This document shows positions 27,059-36,177 of a stretch of 64,000 bases of DNA, piece after piece (the first letter of the stretch is position 1; every line of letters starts with the position of its first letter). The DNA is from a bacterium SCSIO 12844 (lineage in GTDB: Bacteria > Pseudomonadota > Gammaproteobacteria > Francisellales > Francisellaceae). The position numbers were made by a program, and so were the translations under genes. Below the pieces are notes generated by a model. It did not search any database, had not been told where the DNA came from, and worked only from the letters and a program-made list of their open reading frames with translations. The DNA lies in assembly GCA_024397935.1 (NCBI GenBank), contig CP073743.1, positions 1-64,000 of the forward strand. The letters run 5' to 3'.

Positions 27059-29296
27059 ATGCTTAAACAAATTATAGCATCTTTGTTGGCATTGGCTTTA
27101 GGGGTTACATCAAGTGCATCTTTTGCAGAAACTCAGCCAAAAACTAATGAATATTGGTGGCCTAAAAAGCTAAATTTAGACCCATTACGTAATCTTAATC
27201 CAATTGATAGCCCGATGAGTAAACATTACCGTTATCAAAAAGCATTTAAAAAGTTAGATGTTAATGCCTTAAAAGCAGATATGATTAAATTACTCACCAC
27301 ATCTCAAGACTGGTGGCCGGCTGATTTTGGTAATTATGGACCATTTTTTATCCGACTGTCATGGCATAGTGCGGGTACTTATCGTGTATTTGATGGTCGA
27401 GGTGGTGCTGATGGTGGACAGATTCGCTTTGCGCCTTTAAATAGCTGGCCTGATAACGTTAACTTGGATAAAGCAAGACGTCTATTATGGCCAATTAAAC
27501 AAAAATATGGTGATGAAGTTTCATGGTCAGATTTAATTGTTTATGCAGGTACCGTTGCAATGGAGTCGATGGGTGTTAAAACCATAGGTTTTGCCTTTGG
27601 TCGTGAAGATGATTGGCAGAGTGATCAAGTTAATTGGGGTACAGGTGATCAGTGGCTTACAAGCAATCTTAATAAAAAGTCAGATCTTAAAAAACCATAT
27701 GCTGCCACACAAATGGGCTTAATCTATGTTAATCCTGAGGGACCAGGCGGTAATCCTGACCCTCTATTAGCAGCAAAGCAAATTCGCCAGACATTTAAAC
27801 GAATGGGGATGAATGATGAAGAAACAGTTGCCTTAATTGCAGGTGGTCATTCATTTGGGAAAGCACATGGCGCTGCAAGTGCTAAATACCTTGGAGCTGC
27901 ACCGGAGGCTGCGCCCATTCAAGAACAGGCACTGGGTTGGAAGAATAGTTTTGGTACAGGTAATGCAGATGATACCATTACCAGTGGTCTTGAAGGTTCT
28001 TGGACTGTAACACCAGCTAAATGGAATGAGACAAACTATTTTGAAAATCTTTATACATTTGAGTGGGTTAAAACTAAAAGTCCAGCCGGAGCTACGCAAT
28101 GGCGACCAAAAAGTAAGTCAGCAGATAATCTAGTTCCAGATGCCTTTAATCCAAGTAAGCGACATGCACCAATGATGTTTACGACAGATTTATCGATGAA
28201 GATGGATCCACAATATAATAAAATCTCTGAATATTTTAAATCTCACCCTAAAGCATTTGAAGAGGCATTTGCAAAGGCTTGGTTTAAGTTAACGCATCGT
28301 GATATGGGGCCTCGTTCAAGATATTTAGGTCCATGGGTGCCTAAAGAGGTTATGCTTTGGCAAGATCCCGTACCTGTGGCGAATTATAAACTAGTTAGCC
28401 CTAAAGATATTGCTGCCTTAAAAGTTATGATATTAAATACTAACGTAACCATGCCAGATTTAATTAAAACTGCCTGGGCTTCGGCTTCATCTTATCGTAA
28501 AACAGATATGCGTGGCGGGGCTAATGGTGCAAGAGTTGCCCTTTTACCACAAAAGAATTGGCCTGCAAATGAGCCAAAAGAACTAGCAAAGGTTTTAGCG
28601 CAATTAAAAGCCATTCAAATGAAGTTTAATCAAAGTAAAACAGATGGTACAAAAATTTCACTAGCTGATTTGATTGTTTTAGCCGGCGATACAGCAATTG
28701 AAGCTAGTGCTAAAAAGGCAGGTTATGACATTATTGTACAATTTATTCCAGGGCGTACGGATGCTACACAAGAGGAGACGGATATTCAGTCTTTCTCTTA
28801 TCTTGAGCCTACAGCGGATGGGTTTATCAATTATTTTGATTCTGATAAAACCAAACTTTCACCACCACAAGCCTTGGTTGAAAAAGCCAGTATGCTTAAT
28901 TTAACAATTCCACAGATGACGGTGCTAATTGGTGGTATGCGTGTGCTAAATACTAATTATGATGGCTCTAAAGATGGTGTTTTCACTGATAAAGTTGGCA
29001 GTTTAACGAATGATTATTTTGTTAACCTATTGGATATGTCAACGGTTTGGAAACCATCAAAGACAGTGAAAGGTCAGTATGATGGCTATGATAGAAAAAC
29101 AGCAAAACTTAAGTGGAGCGCAACTTCTGTTGATTTAATTTTTGGTTCTAATTCTGAATTAAGAGCCGTTGCTGAAGTTTATGGTTCAAAAGATGCCAAT
29201 AAGAAATTTATTAAAGATTTTGTTAGAGCTTGGGTGAAAGTGATGAATCTTGGTCGTTTTGATCTACCTCAATCAGTGCTTAAACATTCATCGTAA
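27059..29296 (+). CDS. katG: Catalase-peroxidase with signal peptide
   Basis: Haem enzyme degrading H2O2 and acting as peroxidase. 745 residues in two homologous haem-peroxidase domains. The active domain shows [12 protein letters not shown] (distal Arg-Trp-His), the [12 protein letters not shown] segment with the cross-linking Tyr, and [15 protein letters not shown] with the proximal His. An N-terminal hydrophobic segment ending SASFAE is a signal peptide, so it is likely exported, as in Francisella and Legionella KatG proteins. AAGGAGG ribosome site precedes the ATG. It converges with the MFS gene. Confidence 0.96.
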   Translation: MLKQIIASLLALALGVTSSASFAETQPKTNEYWWPKKLNLDPLRNLNPIDSPMSKHYRYQKAFKKLDVNALKADMIKLLTTSQDWWPADFGNYGPFFIRLSWHSAGTYRVFDGRGGADGGQIRFAPLNSWPDNVNLDKARRLLWPIKQKYGDEVSWSDLIVYAGTVAMESMGVKTIGFAFGREDDWQSDQVNWGTGDQWLTSNLNKKSDLKKPYAATQMGLIYVNPEGPGGNPDPLLAAKQIRQTFKRMGMNDEETVALIAGGHSFGKAHGAASAKYLGAAPEAAPIQEQALGWKNSFGTGNADDTITSGLEGSWTVTPAKWNETNYFENLYTFEWVKTKSPAGATQWRPKSKSADNLVPDAFNPSKRHAPMMFTTDLSMKMDPQYNKISEYFKSHPKAFEEAFAKAWFKLTHRDMGPRSRYLGPWVPKEVMLWQDPVPVANYKLVSPKDIAALKVMILNTNVTMPDLIKTAWASASSYRKTDMRGGANGARVALLPQKNWPANEPKELAKVLAQLKAIQMKFNQSKTDGTKISLADLIVLAGDTAIEASAKKAGYDIIVQFIPGRTDATQEETDIQSFSYLEPTADGFINYFDSDKTKLSPPQALVEKASMLNLTIPQMTVLIGGMRVLNTNYDGSKDGVFTDKVGSLTNDYFVNLLDMSTVWKPSKTVKGQYDGYDRKTAKLKWSATSVDLIFGSNSELRAVAEVYGSKDANKKFIKDFVRAWVKVMNLGRFDLPQSVLKHSS

Positions 29297-29306
29297 GTGT
29301 TAATTT

Positions 29307-30827
29307 TTAATGTTGCTTACTTTTTTCAAAAATCACAATAATGGCAAGTCCAAGTAATGCTACGATTAATAACAACCACATACTACTGCTATAACCTTTA
29401 ATAAAAGCATCTTCAAATAGCTGTTGTGCGTGTTGATAACCAAATTTTATATGGCTAGAGATTAAGCTAGTTGCATTATTTGGATCAGCAATGGCTTCTG
29501 TTACCCAGGATCCTGTTTGAATATGTAATGTTTTTAAGCCACTGATTAATTGATTAAAACTAAAGTGGCTATAAATAACTGTGCCTAAGGCTAATCCTAA
29601 AGCACCGCCAAAATTATGTAATGTGCCAAGTGTTCCCATCGCAACACCACCAATTTCTTTTGGCAGCGTACTTAAAGCAACGACAAAAGAAGGACTGACA
29701 ATCAATGCCCAGCCGATACCAAATAATAAAAATGATAGTTCAATAAACCAAAGTTGTGTTTGTGATGAAAAAAAGATCTGCATGAAAGCAGAGCATGCAA
29801 ATAAGAAAAATCCACAGGCTAAAACAACTTTTGGCCCGCTATGATGTAACCAAGATCCAACAACAGGGGATAAAATAGCAACCATTAACGATGCAGGTAA
29901 TAATGCTAAACCGATTTTATAACCACTTAAATGATGGATGTTATGTAAATAAAGTGGCATTAAAAAAAATGCCAGCGTATAAAAGAAAGCTAATAAAAAG
30001 TTAGCTGAAAGCCCAATACGAAATAATGCATTATTAAAAAGCTTAAAGTTAATAATTGGATCTTTTATTTTAGATTCAATTTGATAAAAGGCAATCAATA
30101 GGATGATGGATAAGGCATAGAGAGATAATACAGGCACCGATGTCCAACCCCAGTGACTGCCCTGTACGGTCGCAAAGACAATACACGGTGAAATAATCAT
30201 TAAAAGTAGTAAGCCCCACCAGTCAATTGATTTTTGATCTTGATTAATTTGATCCTTAGGTAAATGGAAATAGCAAAACATAAAGCCAATGATAATAATG
30301 ATTGGATTAACTAAAAATATCCATCTCCAGGATAGTACGCTTAAGATGATACCGCCAACAACTGGACCCAAAGCAAGACCAAAACCATTAGCACCGAAAA
30401 GAATGCCAGTGGCTTTGCCACGGTAATTATCAGGGAATAACGATGGAATGATTGCAACAGGTATTGTATAAGTAATGGCAATACTAATCCCTTGTATAAG
30501 ACGAGAAAATAATAACCAGTTAATACTCGGTGATAGGCCTGCGCCAATCGAGGATAAAGCAAATAATCCCATGCCAATATATAAGATTCTACGATGACCA
30601 TGATGATCACCCAGTTTACCCATCACCACCATAAAAGCGGTTAAGGCTAATAAAAAGATATTCACCACCCATTGTAATTGGGTGACTGTGACATTAAGGT
30701 TCTCTTGTATGCTCGGTAAAGCTGTATCAACAATGGTAAAATCAATACAGCCTAAGAAACTGATTAAACTAATGCCAAGTAATGAAAACCATGCTGATTT
30801 TGAAGGTTTTTCTTTTGTTATATTCAT
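29307..30827 (-). CDS. DHA2-family MFS multidrug efflux transporter
   Basis: 506 residues with 14 predicted TM helices, the mark of the DHA2 (EmrB/QacA) group. The motif LGDHHGHRRILYIGMGLFAL follows TM2 (motif A), and motif C-like GFGLALGPVVGGII is in TM5. H+-coupled export of drugs or toxic compounds is expected. The divergent LysR-family gene 192 bp away is the likely regulator. Confidence 0.88.
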   Translation of the reverse strand: MNITKEKPSKSAWFSLLGISLISFLGCIDFTIVDTALPSIQENLNVTVTQLQWVVNIFLLALTAFMVVMGKLGDHHGHRRILYIGMGLFALSSIGAGLSPSINWLLFSRLIQGISIAITYTIPVAIIPSLFPDNYRGKATGILFGANGFGLALGPVVGGIILSVLSWRWIFLVNPIIIIIGFMFCYFHLPKDQINQDQKSIDWWGLLLLMIISPCIVFATVQGSHWGWTSVPVLSLYALSIILLIAFYQIESKIKDPIINFKLFNNALFRIGLSANFLLAFFYTLAFFLMPLYLHNIHHLSGYKIGLALLPASLMVAILSPVVGSWLHHSGPKVVLACGFFLFACSAFMQIFFSSQTQLWFIELSFLLFGIGWALIVSPSFVVALSTLPKEIGGVAMGTLGTLHNFGGALGLALGTVIYSHFSFNQLISGLKTLHIQTGSWVTEAIADPNNATSLISSHIKFGYQHAQQLFEDAFIKGYSSSMWLLLIVALLGLAIIVIFEKSKQH

Positions 30828-30985
30828 GGTGCTTTCCTTATATTTGTTATTGTTTTATGCTTATTTTTAGTTAAGTGGCTAAATAGTATTAGGCTATCAA
30901 TTAGATTGATTGTTTGTATTTATTATTTAGGCATAGACTATATCACTTTGAATCTATACCGAGAATACGCTATACTGAAAATCAT

Positions 30986-31003
30986 TGTTTCCATATAGAA
31001 ACA
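30986..31003. promoter_or_regulatory. Inverted repeat in MFS/LysR intergenic region
   Basis: TGTTTC-CATATA-GAAACA, a perfect inverted repeat with 6-bp arms, 17 bp before the LysR-family gene start. Suits a LysR-type operator (T-N11-A-like) controlling both divergent genes; inferred from position. Confidence 0.5.
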
Positions 31004-31019
31004 TAATAAGGCAAAGGTC

Positions 31020-31919
31020 ATGCTATTAGATGAAATGAGAATTTTTTATTACGTTGTACAACAACAGAGTTTTTCAAAGGCTGCAAAACGCTTAGGGGTT
31101 TCTAAATCACATGTTAGTAAAATGATTACTAAACTTGAAGAAGATATACAGAATCGACTGATTTCAAGAAGTACACGTAAACTATTATTAACAGATGCAG
31201 GTGAAAGCTTTTATCAATATTGTGCTAAAGTCGTTTCAACGGGTGAACAAGGTTATGCCTTAATGAATGAATTAAATGCTAAAGCAAGTGGCGTATTAAA
31301 AGTTTCCATACCGCCTGCATTAGCATTTAATGCACTGAATCATATTTTTGCTCAATTTTTAGCTGATTATCCAGATATTATCTTAGATATTCAACTTGAG
31401 ACTCAAATTGTTGATCTTATCAAAGATGGTTATGATTTGGCATTACGTTCAGCTGTATTAGAATCATCTAACTTAATTGCGCAAAGAGTCTATCGTTTTA
31501 AGCAGGTTATCTGTGCAACAGAGAAATATTTTAACCATAAAGGCATACCAAAAACACCTCAAGATTTAGTTAAACATAATTTTGCTATCTATGGTGATGC
31601 TAAATTATCTACGAGTATTACCTTAAAAAAGCAAAAAAAGCATCAAGTTGAAGAGACTGTCATAGTTAAAGGTAATTTTATTTCTAATCAATTAGATTTA
31701 ATAAAAAAGTTTATGCTAGAGGATGCTTGTATGTGTATTTTGCCAGAATTTATGCTTATAAATGAGCTAAAGGATCAAGTTGTTGTAAAATGCCTAGAAG
31801 ATTATACATTTCCAAGCAATAATCTATATGCGATTTATCCTGAACGGGAATTTATGCTACCTAAAGTGAACCTATTTTTACAAAGATTAAAGCAGTATTT
31901 TGATCAATTACAGTACTAA
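31020..31919 (+). CDS. LysR-family transcriptional regulator
   Basis: 299 residues: N-terminal winged helix-turn-helix (MRIFYYVVQQQSFSKAAKRL, then GVSKSHVSKMITKLEE) followed by a periplasmic-binding-protein-like effector domain (about 88-295; ALRSAVLESSNLIAQRVYRF). Belongs to the CrgA/DsdC-like subgroup without further specificity. Divergent from the DHA2 efflux pump, which it probably controls. Confidence 0.9.
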   Translation: MLLDEMRIFYYVVQQQSFSKAAKRLGVSKSHVSKMITKLEEDIQNRLISRSTRKLLLTDAGESFYQYCAKVVSTGEQGYALMNELNAKASGVLKVSIPPALAFNALNHIFAQFLADYPDIILDIQLETQIVDLIKDGYDLALRSAVLESSNLIAQRVYRFKQVICATEKYFNHKGIPKTPQDLVKHNFAIYGDAKLSTSITLKKQKKHQVEETVIVKGNFISNQLDLIKKFMLEDACMCILPEFMLINELKDQVVVKCLEDYTFPSNNLYAIYPEREFMLPKVNLFLQRLKQYFDQLQY

Positions 31920-31952
31920 CAATTAGCACCTAAATTATTGGGTATAATAATT

Positions 31953-32678
31953 TTATAAGCGATAATGAATAACTAATTGAAAGTTTTGTGCAACTTTTAA
32001 GTAATTGTCTGCTTTGATAAATGGTTCTGCTGTATGAATGGTATCAATTGCAGCGAGGTTAAGCACTTCAGAGTCACTGGGTTGGATAATTTTTAAATGT
32101 TCTATCTTACCATTAGGTAATAAAGTAAAAAATACGCCCACATCACCCTCAATACCCATCTTATAGGCAGGTCTGGGATATTTTTTATATTGATTAATAC
32201 GTTGATATAGATAGTTTACAAAAGCATCATATTTTTCACCTGAAATTTTCTCTTGTTTTAGTTGTTTATGCGTGCTTTTTGCATGCTTTATTTGATCTGC
32301 AAGCTTTGCTTTAGGTTTTGGTTTTTGGGGTTGTTTTGGTTGTTTTGATTGTTTTTTTATAACTTCTATCTTTTTAGTTTTTTTATTTATTGGTTGATTT
32401 TGATGCATTTGCGCAATTTGTTGATTTAACTTTATAGTTGATGGTATTGGCATGAGTTGATTAATATTAAATTGGGCTAAATGAGTTGGTTTAGTCGAAG
32501 GAGTTGATTTTTTTTCTATTTGCTTATGGCTATCAGATTTGATTAAGCTTGCCATAATCAGTTGATTATTTTTTTTAGCAATTTGATAGCTTGTCTTTTT
32601 TGTAAGGTAATGGCCAATGACTATAAAACTAATTAAGACTAGGTGAATGATAAGGCTAATTAATACGGCTTTTTTCAT
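31953..32678 (-). CDS. TonB-family energy transducer
   Basis: 241 residues: an N-terminal membrane anchor (MKKAVLISLIIHLVLISFIV), a Lys/Pro/Gln-rich periplasm-spanning segment (KKQSKQPKQPQKPKPKAK), and the C-terminal TonB domain (KYPRPAYKMGIEGDVGVFF, LPNGKIEHLKI, DSEVLNLAAIDTI). It transmits ExbBD-generated energy to outer-membrane receptors. No exbB/exbD is adjacent. It lies 20 bp downstream of a TonB-dependent receptor on the same strand, so it is probably dedicated to it. Confidence 0.88.
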   Translation of the reverse strand: MKKAVLISLIIHLVLISFIVIGHYLTKKTSYQIAKKNNQLIMASLIKSDSHKQIEKKSTPSTKPTHLAQFNINQLMPIPSTIKLNQQIAQMHQNQPINKKTKKIEVIKKQSKQPKQPQKPKPKAKLADQIKHAKSTHKQLKQEKISGEKYDAFVNYLYQRINQYKKYPRPAYKMGIEGDVGVFFTLLPNGKIEHLKIIQPSDSEVLNLAAIDTIHTAEPFIKADNYLKVAQNFQLVIHYRL

Positions 32679-32698
32679 AAGCTTATCTTTTCTTTCTT

Positions 32699-34612
32699 TT
32701 AAGATAAATGAAACACTAAGCTTACTAGTACACTGATGCCATCACCAGAGTAATAGTTAATATCATTAGCTGAATAAAAATCAGCATAGCGAACATAGGA
32801 TTGGTTAAATAGATTTAACACCCTTAGATTAAGGCTAAAATACTGCCATGATTTCTCAATATTAAAATTTGTTAGAAAGTAGCCTGGCATTTTTGGCCCT
32901 TGGTTTTCAATATCATTGGAGGCATAAAAGCTGCTATGGTAGGACTCACTAAGATAAAGGTGCCAGCTGTGATAATCTAGCATTAAAGCTAATAAAGCAT
33001 TGAAAGGCGATACAGCTGGTATTTGCTTACCTTGGAAGCTGCCTGATGAAATTTCTGCATTAACATAACTTAATTGCGTATTAATACCAATGTAAGGATT
33101 AAAATAGCTGGAGAAATTTATATCACTGCCAATGCGTTGTGTTGGTGTTAAATTAGACATCTGACCAAAGCTGCCAACTGTTGGGTCATAGGCTAATTCA
33201 TTATCTAAATTAAGAATATAAGCGCTTAGTTGTAGTTGGTTTGCACCTTTATGATAATTAATGCCTGTTTCATAGGAGACGCCAGTTTGTGTTTTAAGGT
33301 CAGTATTAATTGAACCATCTGAAGTCATAAATAATTCATTGCCTTTGACAAAGCGAAAATTAGTATCACGCCTTAGGTAATAATCAAGGTGCGCTGTTTG
33401 TTGGTATAGTAAGCCAAGGCTATAGACAAAAGCATCATTATCATCATTACTCGTTGGGTTATTATTACCTTGTGCTTCTAAATATTGTTTAGCATAGCGA
33501 CTGCCTAAAATTAGCTTTAATTTTTCAAGATAGGGCATCGGCAATTTGACATTACTATACAGTGAGTAAATTTCTTCATCTGCTGTATTATCTTTAGCCG
33601 TATTGTAATTATGATAATGATTTTTTTGTAGGTTAAAGCCTGTCGTGAAATACTCTGAATAACGAAGTTCATTTTCAATTAAGCCACCTGTTTGATCAAT
33701 GGTATTATCAAAATTTGTTAAGTGTGCTGTCGTATTCGCATTAACGAACATCGCATCACTTTTTAATGACCATTTGGGGGTGAATCGATACAGATTAGTT
33801 AAATAGAAAATCGCATTCGTAATTTCAGATGACTGCGTCATAGAAGGGATGCTTTGATCGGTATCATAGTTTTTTGCTTGCGGTAATTGAAGGTCATTAT
33901 GAAAGGCTAGAAGATTAAGGCTTGTGGTATTATTTGTCCCTAAATAATCTAACTTGGCATTAAGATTATAATTTGTCTGATCATTATGTGGTTGATCGCC
34001 ATCGCTATGGCTTGTCATTGCACCTAAATTTATACCAACATTCGATGGGTAACGCTCACTATAAAAGCCATAGGCTTGTGCTTGGCCATTATTACCAAGG
34101 CCAACACCTGATGTGATGATGCGTTTTTGTGGTGTGTGTGTTGTGATATCAACCACACCACCAACGGCTTGATTACCATATAAACTGCCATAACTACCAG
34201 GTAGGATTGTAATATCATCAATATTATCAACTAAGATGCTATTAAGATTCGGTCCTATGGTTGTAAAGCTTGTTAATGGAATACCATCGATTAATAGTAG
34301 GCTATTGCTACTGGCATTATTGCCAAATCCACGAATTGAGATTGCACTTTGATCTTGTTGTGATGATGAGGTATTGACTTGTATGATACTTTGATTTTGT
34401 AAAAATTCACTGGTTGTTGTTGCACCTTGTTGCTGTATATCATCTTGAGTAAATGTTACATCAGCACCATTAGCATTTGAACTATCTGTGTTGGCTTGAT
34501 CACTTTGCACATTTATATCTGGAATGGTTAATGTATCTGAATAGGCTTTTGAAAAGTTAATGATAATAAAAAGCAGTGTAAAATATCGAAAGAAAGTTAA
34601 TTTTAAATGCAT
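32699..34612 (-). CDS. TonB-dependent outer-membrane receptor
   Basis: A 637-residue receptor from the ATG at 34612 (MHLKLTFFRYFTLLFI... signal peptide ending AYS). A TonB-box-like LTIPDINVQ is followed by the plug domain (DDIQQQGATTTSEFLQ, ISIRGFG, LLLIDGIPLTS, ILPGSYGSLYGNQAVGGVVDI) and a 22-strand-type barrel. Layout is BtuB-like. The ligand is unknown. Upstream in-frame ATGs exist, but only this one opens directly with a signal peptide. The tonB gene is 20 bp downstream; a Cys-ended peptide gene is divergent, 77 bp away. Confidence 0.88.
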   Translation of the reverse strand: MHLKLTFFRYFTLLFIIINFSKAYSDTLTIPDINVQSDQANTDSSNANGADVTFTQDDIQQQGATTTSEFLQNQSIIQVNTSSSQQDQSAISIRGFGNNASSNSLLLIDGIPLTSFTTIGPNLNSILVDNIDDITILPGSYGSLYGNQAVGGVVDITTHTPQKRIITSGVGLGNNGQAQAYGFYSERYPSNVGINLGAMTSHSDGDQPHNDQTNYNLNAKLDYLGTNNTTSLNLLAFHNDLQLPQAKNYDTDQSIPSMTQSSEITNAIFYLTNLYRFTPKWSLKSDAMFVNANTTAHLTNFDNTIDQTGGLIENELRYSEYFTTGFNLQKNHYHNYNTAKDNTADEEIYSLYSNVKLPMPYLEKLKLILGSRYAKQYLEAQGNNNPTSNDDNDAFVYSLGLLYQQTAHLDYYLRRDTNFRFVKGNELFMTSDGSINTDLKTQTGVSYETGINYHKGANQLQLSAYILNLDNELAYDPTVGSFGQMSNLTPTQRIGSDINFSSYFNPYIGINTQLSYVNAEISSGSFQGKQIPAVSPFNALLALMLDYHSWHLYLSESYHSSFYASNDIENQGPKMPGYFLTNFNIEKSWQYFSLNLRVLNLFNQSYVRYADFYSANDINYYSGDGISVLVSLVFHLS

Positions 34613-34636
34613 TGTATTTGATTCTAACGGTGTTTT

Positions 34637-34665
34637 TTGGTTAAAATACATGGCGCTAGTATACA
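34637..34665 (+). promoter_or_regulatory. Sigma-70-type promoter of the peptide gene
   Basis: TTGGTT (34637-34642), a 17-bp spacer and TATACA (34660-34665) fit a sigma-70 promoter directed at the peptide gene, giving a short leader of about 18 nt. AAGGAAA follows at the right distance from the ATG. Confidence 0.5.
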
Positions 34666-34689
34666 GAATAAAAGTAAAAAGGAAATAAA

Positions 34690-34833
34690 ATGTTTGATGA
34701 ATCTCAATTGACTGAAGCACTATTTGTTAAACCAAGTAATGAAGAAAAACAAGGTAAGTTTGTCAGTATTGCTACTGAAGAAGCTCAAGCGGGTTGTAGT
34801 GGTAACTGTGAAAGTGGATTTTGTCGAGGTTAA
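34690..34833 (+). CDS. Cys-rich short peptide, candidate RiPP precursor
   Basis: 47-residue ORF with a good ribosome site (AAGGAAA). The N-terminal two-thirds is an acidic, leader-like helix-prone segment (MFDESQLTEALFVKPS); the C-terminus is compositionally different: AGCSGNCESGFCRG, three Cys spaced CxxxCxxxxC in Gly/Ser. This split between leader and short Cys/Gly core is typical of ribosomally made, modified peptides. No modifying enzyme of a known class is adjacent; the next gene (GRDP-like) overlaps or abuts its stop. A metal-binding small protein is the alternative. Confidence 0.6.
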   Translation: MFDESQLTEALFVKPSNEEKQGKFVSIATEEAQAGCSGNCESGFCRG

Positions 34834-34835
34834 GT

Positions 34836-35255
34836 GTGCCAGAATTAATCGAAAGCACACATAAAATCAATAAAAAAATTGATTTTCAAGCTATAGAGCG
34901 CTTAGATTTATCTTATATCGTCTTACAAATGTGCTCAAAAGCATATCCACTACCTAGGTGGAAATTAGAAGATGCGAAGACTTGTCAGTTATTATATAAG
35001 CGTTTTTTATGGTTATTAATTCTCTATCCAGATCACTCATTAGTACCAACAAAAGAGATTGATGAATTTTGGCATAATCATATCTTACATACTAAACGTT
35101 ATATTAATGATTGTTATCAACTAGCAGGGCGTTATATTCATCATCATCCAGCAGATCTTGAGACAGTTGATCAAAAGCAATTACTTGAAAATTTTAAGCT
35201 TACACAAAGTTTATATTTGAAAGAGTTTTCTCAAGAATTAGAGGTTTTTGTTTAG
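34836..35255 (+). CDS. GRDP-like (glycine-rich-domain-containing-protein-like) protein
   Basis: About 139 residues from the GTG at 34836 (an in-frame TTG at 34821 would overlap the peptide gene). The segment VPTKEIDEFWHNHILHTKRY with HHHP after it is the signature of the GRDP-like/DUF1399 family found in plants and many bacteria, whose biochemical role is not known. The conserved Asp/His/Trp/His run (DEFWHNHI) suggests metal binding. Start codon touches the peptide stop, implying translational coupling and a shared job. Confidence 0.65.
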   Translation: MPELIESTHKINKKIDFQAIERLDLSYIVLQMCSKAYPLPRWKLEDAKTCQLLYKRFLWLLILYPDHSLVPTKEIDEFWHNHILHTKRYINDCYQLAGRYIHHHPADLETVDQKQLLENFKLTQSLYLKEFSQELEVFV

Positions 35256-35283
35256 GGTACTTTTGATTTGAATGAGTGAAAAA

Positions 35284-35679
35284 TTAACTTTTCAGCTGAT
35301 TTTTAATATTTTCCATATCAACAACAGCCCAGTAGTCGACTACTTTGTCTTCATTAAAATGATAAATTGTAATTCCAGAGTAGTGAATGTTTTTACCTGT
35401 TGGGCTAAATTCTAAAAACTGACCTTCGTGTATTCCTTTGGCATGCCAACGACAGACTATTTTTTCATCTTGTTCAATAAAATCATCCCAGTAGACTTTA
35501 AGTGATGGAAAGCCACTATACCATTGTTGAATAATGTTTTTCATTTTTTCAGTACCACAGACAGATTCTAAAGGGCTATGAATCAATACATTCTCATCGA
35601 AAAGTAGGTCAATACTGTTAATATTTTGATTATCCCAGAGCTCTTGATGAAATTGTTGTATTTGTGCTAAGTGACTCAT
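35284..35679 (-). CDS. SnoaL-like/NTF2-fold ester cyclase-type protein
   Basis: 131 residues with the SnoaL-like NTF2 fold pattern: FHQELWDNQNINSIDLLFDENVLIHSP, WYSGFPSLKVYWDDFIEQDEKIVCRWHAKGIHEG and KNIHYSGITIYHFNEDKVVDYW. Polyketide cyclases and many small hydratase/unknown proteins share this fold, so substrate and reaction are not predictable. It converges with the GRDP-like gene. Confidence 0.8.
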   Translation of the reverse strand: MSHLAQIQQFHQELWDNQNINSIDLLFDENVLIHSPLESVCGTEKMKNIIQQWYSGFPSLKVYWDDFIEQDEKIVCRWHAKGIHEGQFLEFSPTGKNIHYSGITIYHFNEDKVVDYWAVVDMENIKNQLKS

Positions 35680-35846
35680 TTAAGTTTTTACTTATATTTA
35701 ATATGAAAGTACCCGTTATCATACACAAGCTTGGGGTTTATATGTATAGGTTTTTGTGAATGAAATTTTGAAATTGTGTTTAATTGGATATAAGGATGTT
35801 GCTTAACAGATTTTCATTAGAGGTTTTTTTGCATAAAATTTGATTG

Positions 35847-36095
35847 GTTACAAATTTATTATTATCTGTATTAGGTGCTTTGCCGAGTTTGAAAGAGCTT
35901 TAATAAAAGAACGTCAATTGGAAGGCATAGCTTTAGCTAAAAAAAGAGGTATTTATAAAGGTAGGAAACGTACTTTAAGTGATGAACAAACTAGCAGAAA
36001 TTAAAAATAGAGTTGAAAATGGTGATAAGAAAAGTCATATAGCAAAGGATTTCAATATTAGTCGTGAAACTTTATATCAGTATTTGAAGTTGTGA
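35847..36095 (+). pseudogene. Serine recombinase (resolvase/invertase) remnant
   Basis: C-terminal part of a Tn3-type resolvase. Frame 1 gives VTNLLLSVLGA, then a one-base deletion near 35880 shifts to FAEFERALIKERQLEGIALA, KKRGIYKGRKRTLSDEQ; a second shift near 35985 leads to EIKNRVENGDKKSHIAKDF and NISRETLYQYLKL-stop. The N-terminal catalytic Ser domain is missing. It marks the left edge of the accessory island. Confidence 0.85.
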
Positions 36096-36177
36096 TTTTA
36101 CTCATGATGTGATTTGCAAAGTTAATTAGTATGGTGATAGCTATAATCTAATTAATACAATACTAGGGCAAACTAAA

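Noticed and set aside
35680-35846. Promoter or gene between SnoaL-like gene and recombinase remnant
   Set aside because: AT-rich with no coding frame or repeat that could be supported.
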